From NCBI GenBank assembly GCA_003140785.1, contig PLKY01000353.1, forward strand, positions 12,236 to 19,217: a stretch of 6,982 nt of DNA, given 5' to 3'. Numbering within the stretch: the first letter of the stretch is position 1; each line of letters starts with the position of its first letter. The stretch comes from Acidobacteriaceae bacterium (GTDB lineage Bacteria; Acidobacteriota; Terriglobia; Terriglobales; Acidobacteriaceae). Positions 1-6,023 of the stretch are shown one piece after another. The position numbers were made by a program, and so were the translations under genes. The notes below the pieces were generated by a model. The model saw only the letters and a program-made list of their open reading frames with translations. It had not been told where the DNA came from and made no database searches.

Positions 1-1282
1 TCATATTCATGTCGGTTGGGACTACGGCGGCGGCCTGTTTAGGTGCCCAGCGAGGGATTAAGCTCCCCTCCTCCGCTGTTACTTTGAGTTTCGCGGCAAC
101 GGTGGAGTCTTTGAAGCCCCAACGGTTTGCGAGTGTCTGTTCACACGCTGCGAGAATCTCTTCATCGGTCAAGGGTGGCCAGCAAGATTGCCCGAAAGTA
201 TCCATTTCCGTCCTCACAGTCTTCTCGTCGAAGTTCAATCCGCGAAGGATGAGTCCATAGAAATAGGCCGCAGAATTTCTGCACCCTCTCCTGAACCCAC
301 CGCGCAGATCGCGGAGGCGTTGAAAGTCATGAAACCGATGGGTCCAAAGCGCTTGGTGCCCCCTCACGCCGCGCTCTGACCTTTCGGGCGAAGCTGCGAC
401 ACCCCTGCGTTGTCGGAGTTGTGGCAACTCGACGCCAAGAAAGCCAGCCAACGTCCCAATGGTGTAGAAGTACGGCTTTCCGTTCGCCCCGCGCTGGGTC
501 CAGAACATCACACGGAGGGTGTCTCCCACCTTCGAATTGACGGACCCAGGAACGCGGGTAATGCGGGCAACGTCCGATGCTGCTGGGTCTCCACCCAGCC
601 TGCGTATTAGCTCTTGCTCGATGGCACTATGAGCGATCACCTTGTCAGGCCATGCACGCTGAGGGGCAGAGAAGTCAGACGAATCAATCAGCAGCCAGAA
701 CAGCCATAATCCGCGTCCGCTGCGAGCAATAAGACTCGCAGGGGGAATAAGTTTCCTATCTTGTGCATTGATAATCTTGCCGAACAGCGCTCCGTAGTCA
801 ACTGGTCCGTCGTGGCAGTCGATGTCCACATAACAGGCATTAAGGTAACGAGCGCCATCATTTTCCCGATAGGTATTTTTCAAGTTCGGGAGAACTCTGC
901 TTTGGCCGTAGCCCGTCCGATAAAAGGAATTGACCGAGAAATAGGCGTCTCTCTCTAATTCCTCCGCGAACTGCGGGAACATGGTTTGCAATTCTCCTGC
1001 ACGGACAGAGCACAAGTCTTGGAACTTCTCACCTTGTTTCCGATGAAACGAAACATACCCGTCCTGTCCGCGATGAATCAGCGAAATAGGCTGGACATAC
1101 GGCGCAGTTGGCTCGGGTTCGGGAGCAAGGTATTCAGGCATCGTCACTATCCCAGTTAGCTCTGGCGGGACATTCCAGCCGAAATCAAAATCAATGCCCG
1201 CTGGTCCGCTCATTTCGTCGGGGGTTATTTTTAGTCCTCTATCAAAGGACTCGGGAGTTGTCGTATCATTGGTGGCAGTCAA
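1..1282 (-). CDS. AEP/PrimPol-type replication primase or initiator, 3' end outside window
   Basis: A single open frame runs leftward from a stop at 1346-1348 through the left edge of the window, giving at least 427 residues. The chosen start is a TTG at 1282, because GGAG lies 7 bases upstream (1290-1293); the first in-frame ATG is 23 codons later. Residues 151-155 read YVDID, a match to the metal-binding DxD (motif I) of archaeo-eukaryotic primases, here D153 and D155. Residues 188-196 read SGRGLWLFW, the SG.G....W form of motif II seen in plasmid and phage primases. Residues 237-250 (D237, then RITRVPGS and N249) match the third motif, D..RI.R.PG..N. Residues about 367-411 look like a C-terminal helical or HTH segment. 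The expected role is primer synthesis or replication initiation for the excised element. The N-terminal 65 residues are acidic and proline-rich. It lies downstream of the HTH gene on the same strand. The family is fairly secure; the exact subfamily, and whether a helicase domain follows, cannot be seen. Confidence 0.72.
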   Translation of the reverse strand, partial: MTATNDTTTPESFDRGLKITPDEMSGPAGIDFDFGWNVPPELTGIVTMPEYLAPEPEPTAPYVQPISLIHRGQDGYVSFHRKQGEKFQDLCSVRAGELQTMFPQFAEELERDAYFSVNSFYRTGYGQSRVLPNLKNTYRENDGARYLNACYVDIDCHDGPVDYGALFGKIINAQDRKLIPPASLIARSGRGLWLFWLLIDSSDFSAPQRAWPDKVIAHSAIEQELIRRLGGDPAASDVARITRVPGSVNSKVGDTLRVMFWTQRGANGKPYFYTIGTLAGFLGVELPQLRQRRGVAASPERSERGVRGHQALWTHRFHDFQRLRDLRGGFRRGCRNSAAYFYGLILRGLNFDEKTVRTEMDTFGQSCWPPLTDEEILAACEQTLANRWGFKDSTVAAKLKVTAEEGSLIPRWAPKQAAAVVPTDMNM

Positions 1283-1356
1283 GTTGTTACTCCAAAGCTG
1301 GTTTTTCGTCTCCCGTCGAAATCCAGCAAAATAAATCCCAATAAGTTAAGAGTTAG

Positions 1357-1377
1357 AGGCCGCTGTGCAGGCGGCCT
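1357..1377 (-). terminator. GC-rich hairpin between HTH gene and primase (attenuator or terminator)
   Basis: AGGCCGC and GCGGCCT pair perfectly over 7 bp around a 7-base loop, starting 3 bases past the HTH stop codon. On the minus strand the 3' flank is only moderately T-rich (TCTAACTCTT), so it may be a weak terminator, or an attenuator that lowers primase expression relative to the HTH gene. On the plus strand the flank is TTCTCATTT, but no plus-strand gene lies upstream. Confidence 0.45.
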
Positions 1378-1379
1378 TC

Positions 1380-1607
1380 TCATTTGCTATCGCGGGCGAT
1401 CATTGAGCCACCTTCGCAGTAGCCTCCCATCAGACGAGCATCGATCCACTCATCAAGGTCTGCCTTTCTGTAGCGGACCAGCTTGGTTCCGGGCCGGTAC
1501 CATCGCGGCCCTTTGCCCTCGTAGCGCCATATGCGCAAGGTCGTTTCTGAGGTTCCAACGTACTTGGCCGCCTGCCGCTCGTTGTAAGGGGTAACTATAT
1601 CTGTCAT
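1380..1607 (-). CDS. AlpA/excisionase-like helix-turn-helix DNA-binding protein
   Basis: This is a 75-residue protein. Residues 8-57 follow the HTH_17/AlpA excisionase pattern: a first helix with NERQAAKYVG, a recognition helix SETTLRIWRYEG, a basic wing (GPRWYRPGTKLVRYRK), and the closing DLDEWIDAR that is typical of the family. Such proteins act as recombination directionality factors for tyrosine integrases, or as transcription activators, in prophages and satellites. The start at 1607 is supported by GAGGAG at 1613-1618, 5 bases upstream, which is the best ribosome-binding site in the element. The gene is transcribed leftward, divergent from the zinc-finger/integrase operon, and leads into the primase across a hairpin. 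The C-terminal 17 residues after the HTH domain show no motif. The fold is confident; choosing between excisionase and transcription regulator is inference from context. Confidence 0.85.
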   Translation of the reverse strand: MTDIVTPYNERQAAKYVGTSETTLRIWRYEGKGPRWYRPGTKLVRYRKADLDEWIDARLMGGYCEGGSMIARDSK

Positions 1608-1658
1608 CTCGTCTCCTCTATGCGCTACCAGTCAGCATCCGTTAAAGCCCGTCAAAAT

Positions 1659-1672
1659 TATGCAATTGCATA
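1659..1672. promoter_or_regulatory. Perfect 14-bp palindrome, probable operator
   Basis: TATGCAATTGCATA is identical to its own reverse complement and lies in the 96-bp gap between the divergent HTH and zinc-finger genes. Its right half contains the TTGCAT of the rightward promoter candidate, so a dimeric protein bound here would block or set that promoter. The HTH protein is the obvious candidate ligand, but that is inference. The short, AT-rich core means chance cannot be excluded. Confidence 0.5.
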
Positions 1673-1694
1673 CAAAAGAAAGCGAGTGTAATGT
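1666..1694 (+). promoter_or_regulatory. Candidate sigma-70 promoter for the zinc-finger/integrase operon
   Basis: TTGCAT (1666-1671) and TAATGT (1689-1694) are separated by exactly 17 bp. Transcription would begin about 1700-1702, only a few bases before the ATG at 1704, so the message would be almost leaderless. That agrees with the absence of any Shine-Dalgarno sequence before 1704. Confidence 0.4.
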
Positions 1695-1703
1695 AATAGT
1701 CGT

Positions 1704-2429
1704 ATGATTATTGCAGCGCGTCCGTTACAGAAGTCCAAAGCCCCAACAGCGGCCCAAGTCGCCAAGCGGTCCCTAGCCCTCACCGGATCGCAGACGAAGA
1801 CCATAGCAAGCTTGGCGGATAGGTACCTGATTTCGCTCCTCAATATGAAGCCAAACGACGTTGCGAAGCGTGTAACGCGGATCATGGAGTTGTGCCGAGC
1901 GGCGACTCAATTAACGGAGCAGGTTTCTCATTTTTCAATTCAGGGCACAGCGCACAATATTGCCTTGAAAGAGGAACGGCACAGAATTCTTGTGGATTTA
2001 AATGCTCGCCTTTCTAAATACAAATGGACCCCGGTGTTCTCGAATTCTGTGACGATCAACTCTTATTTCCAAATTACCTTTGTGGCCGGACCAAATCCGG
2101 TTCTGGTCGAGCCAAAGCCGTATGGAGAACGCATTGACTTTAATACTCCAGAAGGAGCGGCCTTCTTTGAAAACAGGGCTGTGCAGTGGATCGTGCGAAA
2201 TATCGGCAAGGTGCATCGGGTCCGCCGCTGTCACAGACTTCAGTGCGGCAAATGGTTTTTCGCCGTGACAGATCACCAAAAGTACTGCGGCGATCCATGC
2301 CGGAAGCGGGACGCGGAGCAGGGGGAATCCTTCAAAGAACAACGCCGCAATTACATGCGGGTATACCGAAGGGAAGAGGCAGAGCGAAACGAAAAAGCAA
2401 CAAGACTGGCGAAAGGGAAAAAGAAATGA
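1704..2429 (+). CDS. CGNR-like zinc-finger protein of the mobile element, function unknown
   Basis: This 241-residue protein has a mostly helical N-terminal two thirds with no motif I recognise. A C-terminal zinc-binding module occupies residues about 170-202: C176 and C181 (CX4C), an aromatic stretch KWFF, then C195 and C199 (CX3C) followed by RKRD. This resembles the CGNR and related treble-clef fingers, which usually read RRC..C...F..........YC...CR.R. The last 40 residues are strongly charged and probably helical (EEAERNEKATRLAKGKKK). Nucleic-acid binding is a reasonable inference; the target is unknown. It is the first gene of the rightward operon. Its TGA shares four bases (ATGA) with the next small gene, so the two are probably translationally coupled. 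No ribosome-binding site precedes the ATG, in keeping with a near-leaderless message. Alternative ATG starts at residues 48 and 61 would remove the predicted N-terminal helices. Confidence 0.7.
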   Translation: MIIAARPLQKSKAPTAAQVAKRSLALTGSQTKTIASLADRYLISLLNMKPNDVAKRVTRIMELCRAATQLTEQVSHFSIQGTAHNIALKEERHRILVDLNARLSKYKWTPVFSNSVTINSYFQITFVAGPNPVLVEPKPYGERIDFNTPEGAAFFENRAVQWIVRNIGKVHRVRRCHRLQCGKWFFAVTDHQKYCGDPCRKRDAEQGESFKEQRRNYMRVYRREEAERNEKATRLAKGKKK

Positions 2430-2521
2430 GCCCTTACAGAAGGGGAGACATTTGCAAGCTGGGCGGGAGACCCAAGGGAAGCAAGATCAAGCCGAAGTCC
2501 GCAAGGAGAAAGAGAGGATAG
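2426..2521 (+). CDS. 31-residue highly basic protein with AT-hook-like GRPKGSK core
   Basis: The short frame encodes 31 residues, of which 12 are Lys or Arg and only one is acidic. Residues 14-20 read GRPKGSK, the core of an AT-hook (GRP flanked by basic residues), which binds the minor groove of AT-rich DNA. AAGGGA lies 7 bases before the ATG (2413-2418). The ATG overlaps the TGA of the zinc-finger gene, and its own TAG directly abuts the integrase ATG with no spacer, so it sits in a coupled three-gene operon. A role as a DNA-bending accessory for the integrase is inference. It could also be a leader peptide whose translation delivers ribosomes to the integrase. A longer in-frame reading back to 2186 is a shadow of the zinc-finger gene and is not favoured. 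Confidence 0.5.
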   Translation: MSPYRRGDICKLGGRPKGSKIKPKSARRKRG

Positions 2522-3679
2522 ATGCTAGTCAAACGTGGCGCAGTCTGGCACTACAATTTCCGATGGTCTATCAGACACAAGGACGGGACCGTCGAGACTT
2601 TCCGCATCCGGCAGAGCGCAAAGACCGGTAAGCGCAAGGACGCTGAGATCGTGGAAGGTAACCACAAGACCGCACTCAGGAACGGAGAGATTCATCCGCT
2701 TGATCCGTGGCCCAAGCCGGAAGCCGCTGCTAGCGCTGCTCCGCTGTTTAAGAATTTCGCCAAGGAATTTCTTACCCATATCAAAGCCCACAAGAAAGAG
2801 AGCACGCATACCTTTTACGACACCTGCCTTAATCGCATTCTGGCCTTTGCCTCAATCGCCGATGCGCCCTTGGACAAGATCACCAGCGAGATCGTTAGCC
2901 GATACATCCGGCATCGGACGGAAGTAGCAAAGAACTCACTCACGACCGTGAATTGTGACGTGCGCACCCTGAGAGCAATTCTCAATCTCGCCGAGGAATG
3001 GGGACGGATAGACAAGGCTCCCACCTTGCACGAGAACGGAGATGCAAAGGGCCGTGACCGCGTAATCTCTTTCGAGGAAGAGGCACTTTACTTGGCAAAG
3101 GCATCCCCCAATCTCAGAGATGCCGCGATCCTCGCGGTGGACAGTGGGATGAGGCCGAACAGCGAACTGTTCCCGCTGCGCTGGTCGGATGTCAACCTCA
3201 CGGCGAGTACCGAATGCCCTTACGGAGTCGTTCATGTTCGCGCAGGGAAGACTGACAACGCACCGCGAGCGATACCTTTGACTCCGAGGGCTAGCGAGGT
3301 TCTACAACGCCGCAAGAAGGCCGCCGAGGATACCAAGAGCACGTCCGCCTATGTCTTTGCTTCCGACAGCATCACTGGGCACACAACGAGCTTCCAGCAC
3401 CCCCACAAGCGAGCAATCGAGGATGCAGACCTCCAGACGTTCGAGTTCTACTGTTGGCGGCACACGTTCGCGTCCAGGGCCGCACAATCGGGAATGGACA
3501 AATTCAGCCTCGCTCGCCTCATGGGGCACAGTTCGCCTTCTGTCGCAGAGAAGTACTATGTACACGTGACCACAACCCACGTAGCAGCCGGTGCCGCCAA
3601 GTTCACGGAGTACCTTGAGCGGGGAATTGCCGAGGGTCTGAAAACCGCATTTCCGAATGCCACAGAAGCGGTCCAATAG
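2522..3679 (+). CDS. int: Tyrosine recombinase (phage-type integrase) of the element
   Basis: The protein has 385 residues, the normal length for a phage-type integrase. An N-terminal arm-binding-like region (about 1-70, rich in basic residues) is followed by a SAM-like core-binding domain (about 76-165) and the catalytic domain (about 180-350). Catalytic residues visible are R211 in SGMRPNSE, K243 in RAGKTDN, R313 in CWRHTFASR, H336 in LMGHSS, and the nucleophile Y345, nine residues after H336 as in XerC; Y346 is adjacent. The first position of the HxxR motif is Tyr (Y310) instead of His, a variant I know from other integrases, so activity is still expected. It would catalyse site-specific insertion and excision by strand exchange at the tRNA-linked site about 95 bp downstream. 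The ATG abuts the stop of the small basic gene; GAGAGGA (2512-2518) is close upstream, so translation is probably coupled. The frame is intact, so the element may still be mobile. Confidence 0.95.
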   Translation: MLVKRGAVWHYNFRWSIRHKDGTVETFRIRQSAKTGKRKDAEIVEGNHKTALRNGEIHPLDPWPKPEAAASAAPLFKNFAKEFLTHIKAHKKESTHTFYDTCLNRILAFASIADAPLDKITSEIVSRYIRHRTEVAKNSLTTVNCDVRTLRAILNLAEEWGRIDKAPTLHENGDAKGRDRVISFEEEALYLAKASPNLRDAAILAVDSGMRPNSELFPLRWSDVNLTASTECPYGVVHVRAGKTDNAPRAIPLTPRASEVLQRRKKAAEDTKSTSAYVFASDSITGHTTSFQHPHKRAIEDADLQTFEFYCWRHTFASRAAQSGMDKFSLARLMGHSSPSVAEKYYVHVTTTHVAAGAAKFTEYLERGIAEGLKTAFPNATEAVQ

Positions 3680-3709
3680 AAGCCACTTTTAGGTCCCCAT
3701 GGAAAATCC

Positions 3710-3749
3710 GGTACACGCCGTGGTACACAGTTTGGACACGATTGGACGC
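3710..3749 (+). repeat. Four phased GGTACAC/GGACAC repeats, candidate integrase arm sites
   Basis: GGTACAC occurs at 3710-3716 and 3722-3728. The shorter relative GGACAC is at 3734-3739 and GGACGC at 3744-3749. The starts are 12, 12 and 10 bp apart, roughly one helical turn, so all copies face nearly the same side of the DNA. They lie between the integrase stop and the crossover core, where arm-type or excisionase-binding sites are expected. The two degenerate copies weaken the case. Confidence 0.5.
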
Positions 3750-3772
3750 AAGTGATTGAATCTGTTAGATAG

Positions 3773-3797
3773 GATTTAAAATTCTCAATCTTAAAAC
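3773..3797. other. Probable attachment-site core (right end of the element)
   Basis: GATTTAAAA (3773-3781), a 7-base spacer TTCTCAA (3782-3788) and TCTTAAAAC (3789-3797) form an inverted repeat in which 7 of 9 positions match. Two 9-bp half-sites around a 7-bp overlap is the standard architecture for many tyrosine integrases. The spacer matches positions 32-38 (anticodon loop) of the tRNA whose 3' half follows, a known crossover location. The site is 93 bp after the integrase stop. The left half-site would come from the element and the right one from the chromosome. Confidence 0.6.
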
Positions 3798-3825
3798 ACG
3801 GGTTCGATTCCCGTTAGCGCTACCA
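3782..3825 (+). tRNA. tRNA 3' half (tRNA-Glu(CTC)-like) at the element/chromosome junction
   Basis: The T-arm is perfect: ACGGG, loop TTCGATT, CCCGT. It has G53, T54 T55 C56, A58 and C61 in place, followed by a 7-base acceptor strand (TAGCGCT), discriminator A and an encoded CCA (3823-3825). Counting back with a 4-base variable loop AAAC gives 39-43 TCTTA and an anticodon loop TTCTCAA, with T33, anticodon CTC and A37, so Glu is the best reading. The upstream 31 bases can complete a 75-nt cloverleaf from 3751: the D-stem pairs 4/4 (one T-G), the anticodon stem 4/5 and the acceptor 5/7. However, T8, A14 and the G18-G19 pair are missing, so the 5' half is probably not a working tRNA. A Leu(TAA) reading of TTTAAAA at 3775-3781 is possible but leaves an unpaired variable arm. 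The favoured view is a duplicated 3' fragment left by integration. Confidence 0.6.
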
Positions 3826-3840
3826 ATCAGTTTTTGCCAG

Positions 3841-3869
3841 AGCCCGCCAATTCAGCGGGCTTTCCTTTT
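3841..3869 (+). terminator. Intrinsic terminator after the tRNA fragment
   Basis: AGCCCGC (3841-3847) pairs perfectly with GCGGGCT (3855-3861) around a 7-base loop and is followed by TTCCTTTT. It lies 15 bases past the encoded CCA, as expected for the original tRNA transcript, and now insulates the chromosome from integrase-operon read-through. Confidence 0.8.
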
Positions 3870-3934
3870 GCATGAAACGCTGCCGAATAAGTCCGCAGTA
3901 ACTCTCTATCTCGATTCCTTTCGGCCTAGGGCAC

Positions 3935-3964
3935 TTGTCAGGCAGAATGCTACATAGCTAAAAT
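3935..3964 (+). promoter_or_regulatory. Candidate promoter of the PadR operon
   Basis: TTGTCA (3935-3940) and TAAAAT (3959-3964) are 18 bp apart. The -10 element falls inside the inverted repeat at 3947-3971. Transcription would start near 3970, so either the message is leaderless from the ATG at 3970 or translation starts at the ATG at 3982. Confidence 0.4.
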
Positions 3965-3971
3965 GCAGCAT
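3947..3971. promoter_or_regulatory. Inverted repeat over the padR start, probable autoregulatory operator
   Basis: ATGCTACAT (3947-3955) and ATGCAGCAT (3963-3971) are inverted repeats with one mismatch in nine, separated by AGCTAAA. PadR regulators commonly bind ATG/CAT-containing dyads in their own promoters. This site covers the -10 element and reaches the start codon, so binding would repress the operon. Confidence 0.55.
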
Positions 3972-4287
3972 GGTCTCGCAGATGAAGCTTTCGCACACCG
4001 CAGCGATGATCCTGCAGGCCATCGACACGGGATGCGTTTACGGATTCAGCATCATGGAGATGACGGGGCTGCCGAGCGGCACTGTTTATCCTGCGATGCG
4101 GCGCTTGGAACGTGACGAGCTCATCAGCTCCCGCTGGGAGCGCCAGTCCATTGCGGACGCGGAGCAGAGACCCGCGCGCAAATACTACAAACTGACCGCA
4201 GCGGGCCGGGTGACTCTTGAGGGTTCCCGCAAGCGATATCCCCTGCTCCAGCGCATGATTCCGTCCGAGGAGGCCAAGTCGCTATGA
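3970..4287 (+). CDS. PadR-family transcriptional regulator
   Basis: This 105-residue protein is nearly all winged helix-turn-helix. Residues 5-17 (MKLSHTAAMILQA) form the first helix, about 25-48 (YGFSIMEMTGLPSGTVYPAMRRL) is the HTH with the family signature SGTVYPA.RRLE, and about 50-80 is the wing, with YYKLTAAGR. The long C-terminal dimerisation helix of larger PadR proteins is reduced to about 20 residues, as in the short subfamily. It would act as a dimeric cytoplasmic repressor, probably of its own operon through the overlapping inverted repeat. Two starts are possible: the ATG at 3970, or the ATG at 3982 (M5); neither has a clear ribosome-binding site. The stop codon overlaps the ATG of the next gene (ATGA), so the two products are co-expressed and likely to work together. 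The ligand or signal is unknown. Confidence 0.92.
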   Translation: MVSQMKLSHTAAMILQAIDTGCVYGFSIMEMTGLPSGTVYPAMRRLERDELISSRWERQSIADAEQRPARKYYKLTAAGRVTLEGSRKRYPLLQRMIPSEEAKSL

Positions 4288-5783
4288 ACCCGCCGCTTCG
4301 ATTGGCACTCGGCGGGATGAATCGTGTCTTTCTGCATTGCGCTTCTTTGCTGGTTTCGCGGGACCAGCGTGTCGATTGGCGGCGCGAATGGAGCGCAGAG
4401 CTGTGGCACATGCGCAGGTCGTGTCCCCCCTCGGAACTGTTCAGTTGGAAGGCTGAACAAGCCGCGGCTGCGTTTTGCCTTGGGGCTTTTCAGGATGCGT
4501 TCTGCGTCAGGGGCATTCGCCGCGAGAACCGGGAGGTTGCACCGTCGCAACACGGCTCCGCCGGAGAGTGTCTTTTCTGGCTCGCCGGCTTACTGGCGCT
4601 GAGTTGCATTCTCGCGTGCGTCCTGCCCGGCGTCTACGTGGAGAGCCATCCAGCGCATTATCAGATCAACCCTGGTCTGATCCTGCTGCAGAGCGATCTT
4701 TTTACCGACAGTTCCGCGGCAACGATCACGGGTCAACAGTTTCTCGATCTGAAGGCATCGCGTCAGAGAGGCATCGACGGACTGGCCTTTTATCGAATGA
4801 CAAAGGAGACTTTGTCGCCAGGACTTCATGCCAAACCGAAGTGGGCTGTAGCTCACGCGAGTTTCAACCTGTTTGCTCTGCTGGGAGGGCCTGAATCTTT
4901 TGCGGCGGTGTCGAGCGAGCCATCCGGCGGCCTGCCGCCTGTTGTTCTAAGCGACGAGTTATGGAAGCGGGAGTTCAACGGAAACCCGAAGGTAATTGGC
5001 AATGTGGTGCGCGTGGGTCGAATCGCTGCGAGGGTTTTCGGTGTCCTGCCGAGGGGATCGTGGCGGCTGCCCGGCCGAGCGGATGCATGGCTCCTTCAAC
5101 CGAACACCGAAATCAGTCGAAGCGCGGTGGGATATGTCGTGGCCCATACAACGCGCTTCGGCCAGGCAGAGATGTACGACGATCGGCTGCATATTAATGC
5201 CTTCGTAACCGACGATCCGGACGCGGATTTATGGGGAGTCTCGTTCGATGAGCGCACGCGAGGACCGTGGACAATTTTCAGGTTTGCGGTCTTTCTTGCT
5301 TTTCTTGCATTGCCAGCCATCACGTCGGTGTCACTGGGAGAATCCTGCTTCAGCTCCCACAGACCGTCGCTGGCAAGAAATCTCTACCGCTGGGTCTTCT
5401 TGAGCACGAAAATTGTGCTGCTTCTCTCGATTGCCTATTTCGCATCGCTCGATCTCTCGTATTGGAATGCAACCGGGTATTCGGCCCTTTCGGAATATGC
5501 TCAGCTCGCTTCGTCCTTCTTCATCTGCCTTTTTGGCATGCGATGGATTTTGCTGGATCAGCGTGAGCGGTTTCCTGTTTGCCTCAGGCGCGTAACCCAT
5601 CCCGCCCAGGTCGGACAGGCGTCGCGCACTTTTCTCGCCTGGAATGGGACTGAGCTGATGTGCACCAGCGGCCATACGTTGCTCCACGTACCCGGTCTGC
5701 CGACAAGCTGGTTCGGCACTCAGCGATGGATGTATCTCGATACCTCGTGGAAGTTTCTCTTCGCTGGGACAGGCGTTGGATGA
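4284..5783 (+). CDS. Orphan membrane protein with MacB-type periplasmic-domain remnant, PadR partner
   Basis: The protein has 499 residues. The cytoplasmic N-terminus carries DWRREWSAELWHM (31-43), a motif I associate with acidobacterial permease-like proteins. TM1 is about 95-116. A large extracytoplasmic region follows, in which about 140-312 resembles the MacB periplasmic core domain (LSDELWKREFNGNP and then VFGVLPRGSW are its typical phrases). TM2 is about 331-350, TM3 about 368-388 and TM4 about 405-424. The C-terminal tail (about 433-493) has CLRR, GTELMCTSGH and RWMYLDTSWKFLF, resembling a small zinc-ribbon-like tail; the usual first Cys of the CxxC pair appears to be missing. There is one MacB-like unit, not the two seen in full acidobacterial permeases, and no ATPase gene nearby. 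A sensor or accessory role is therefore more likely than transport, which is inference. GAGGAGG (4267-4273) lies 10 bases before the ATG, and the gene is coupled to padR by a 4-bp overlap. Confidence 0.75.
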   Translation: MNPPLRLALGGMNRVFLHCASLLVSRDQRVDWRREWSAELWHMRRSCPPSELFSWKAEQAAAAFCLGAFQDAFCVRGIRRENREVAPSQHGSAGECLFWLAGLLALSCILACVLPGVYVESHPAHYQINPGLILLQSDLFTDSSAATITGQQFLDLKASRQRGIDGLAFYRMTKETLSPGLHAKPKWAVAHASFNLFALLGGPESFAAVSSEPSGGLPPVVLSDELWKREFNGNPKVIGNVVRVGRIAARVFGVLPRGSWRLPGRADAWLLQPNTEISRSAVGYVVAHTTRFGQAEMYDDRLHINAFVTDDPDADLWGVSFDERTRGPWTIFRFAVFLAFLALPAITSVSLGESCFSSHRPSLARNLYRWVFLSTKIVLLLSIAYFASLDLSYWNATGYSALSEYAQLASSFFICLFGMRWILLDQRERFPVCLRRVTHPAQVGQASRTFLAWNGTELMCTSGHTLLHVPGLPTSWFGTQRWMYLDTSWKFLFAGTGVG

Positions 5784-6023
5784 GCTTCGAGCCGTCTATG
5801 TTCCTGTAGCCACCGCGCCCGCGCTGCCACGAAAGTTGCAAAGAGCCGCTGATTTTGCGATCTCGCCGGATGGTAGCATGTGGGCACGGCACCCTAAATT
5901 GCCCATAACTTACAAGCGGGCTTGCATCATTTCGAGACTAGAAAGCGCAGCAAACATTAGAAATAGGTCGCAAAGACTACAGCTATCTTCTGCCACCTGA
6001 AAGCGTCCGCGGAATGATCGCGT

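Noticed and set aside
1..1344. Several plus-strand open frames of 60-80 codons
   Set aside because: All are antisense to the continuous minus-strand primase frame, which has recognisable motifs; none has a domain or ribosome-binding site.
2186..2425. Upstream in-frame extension of the 31-residue basic protein
   Set aside because: It overlaps the zinc-finger gene in another frame, and the short version has its own ribosome-binding site and ATGA coupling.
3775..3797. Leu(TAA) anticodon arm (TTTAAAA) in the junction tRNA
   Set aside because: It leaves an unpaired 11-base variable region and a mismatched stem; the Glu(CTC) register fits the spacing to the T-arm better.
5922..5960. Possible promoter TTGCAT ... 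CATTAG before the DUF192-like gene
   Set aside because: The spacing is 27 bp and no acceptable -10 element lies at 16-18 bp.
5776..6000. TTG-started 74-codon frame after the membrane protein
   Set aside because: It has no Shine-Dalgarno sequence or recognisable motif, and the ATG overlapping the upstream stop (5780) closes after nine codons. The gap 5784-6023 is best left as non-coding, with only a weak 4-bp CAAG/CTTG hairpin near 5913-5924.
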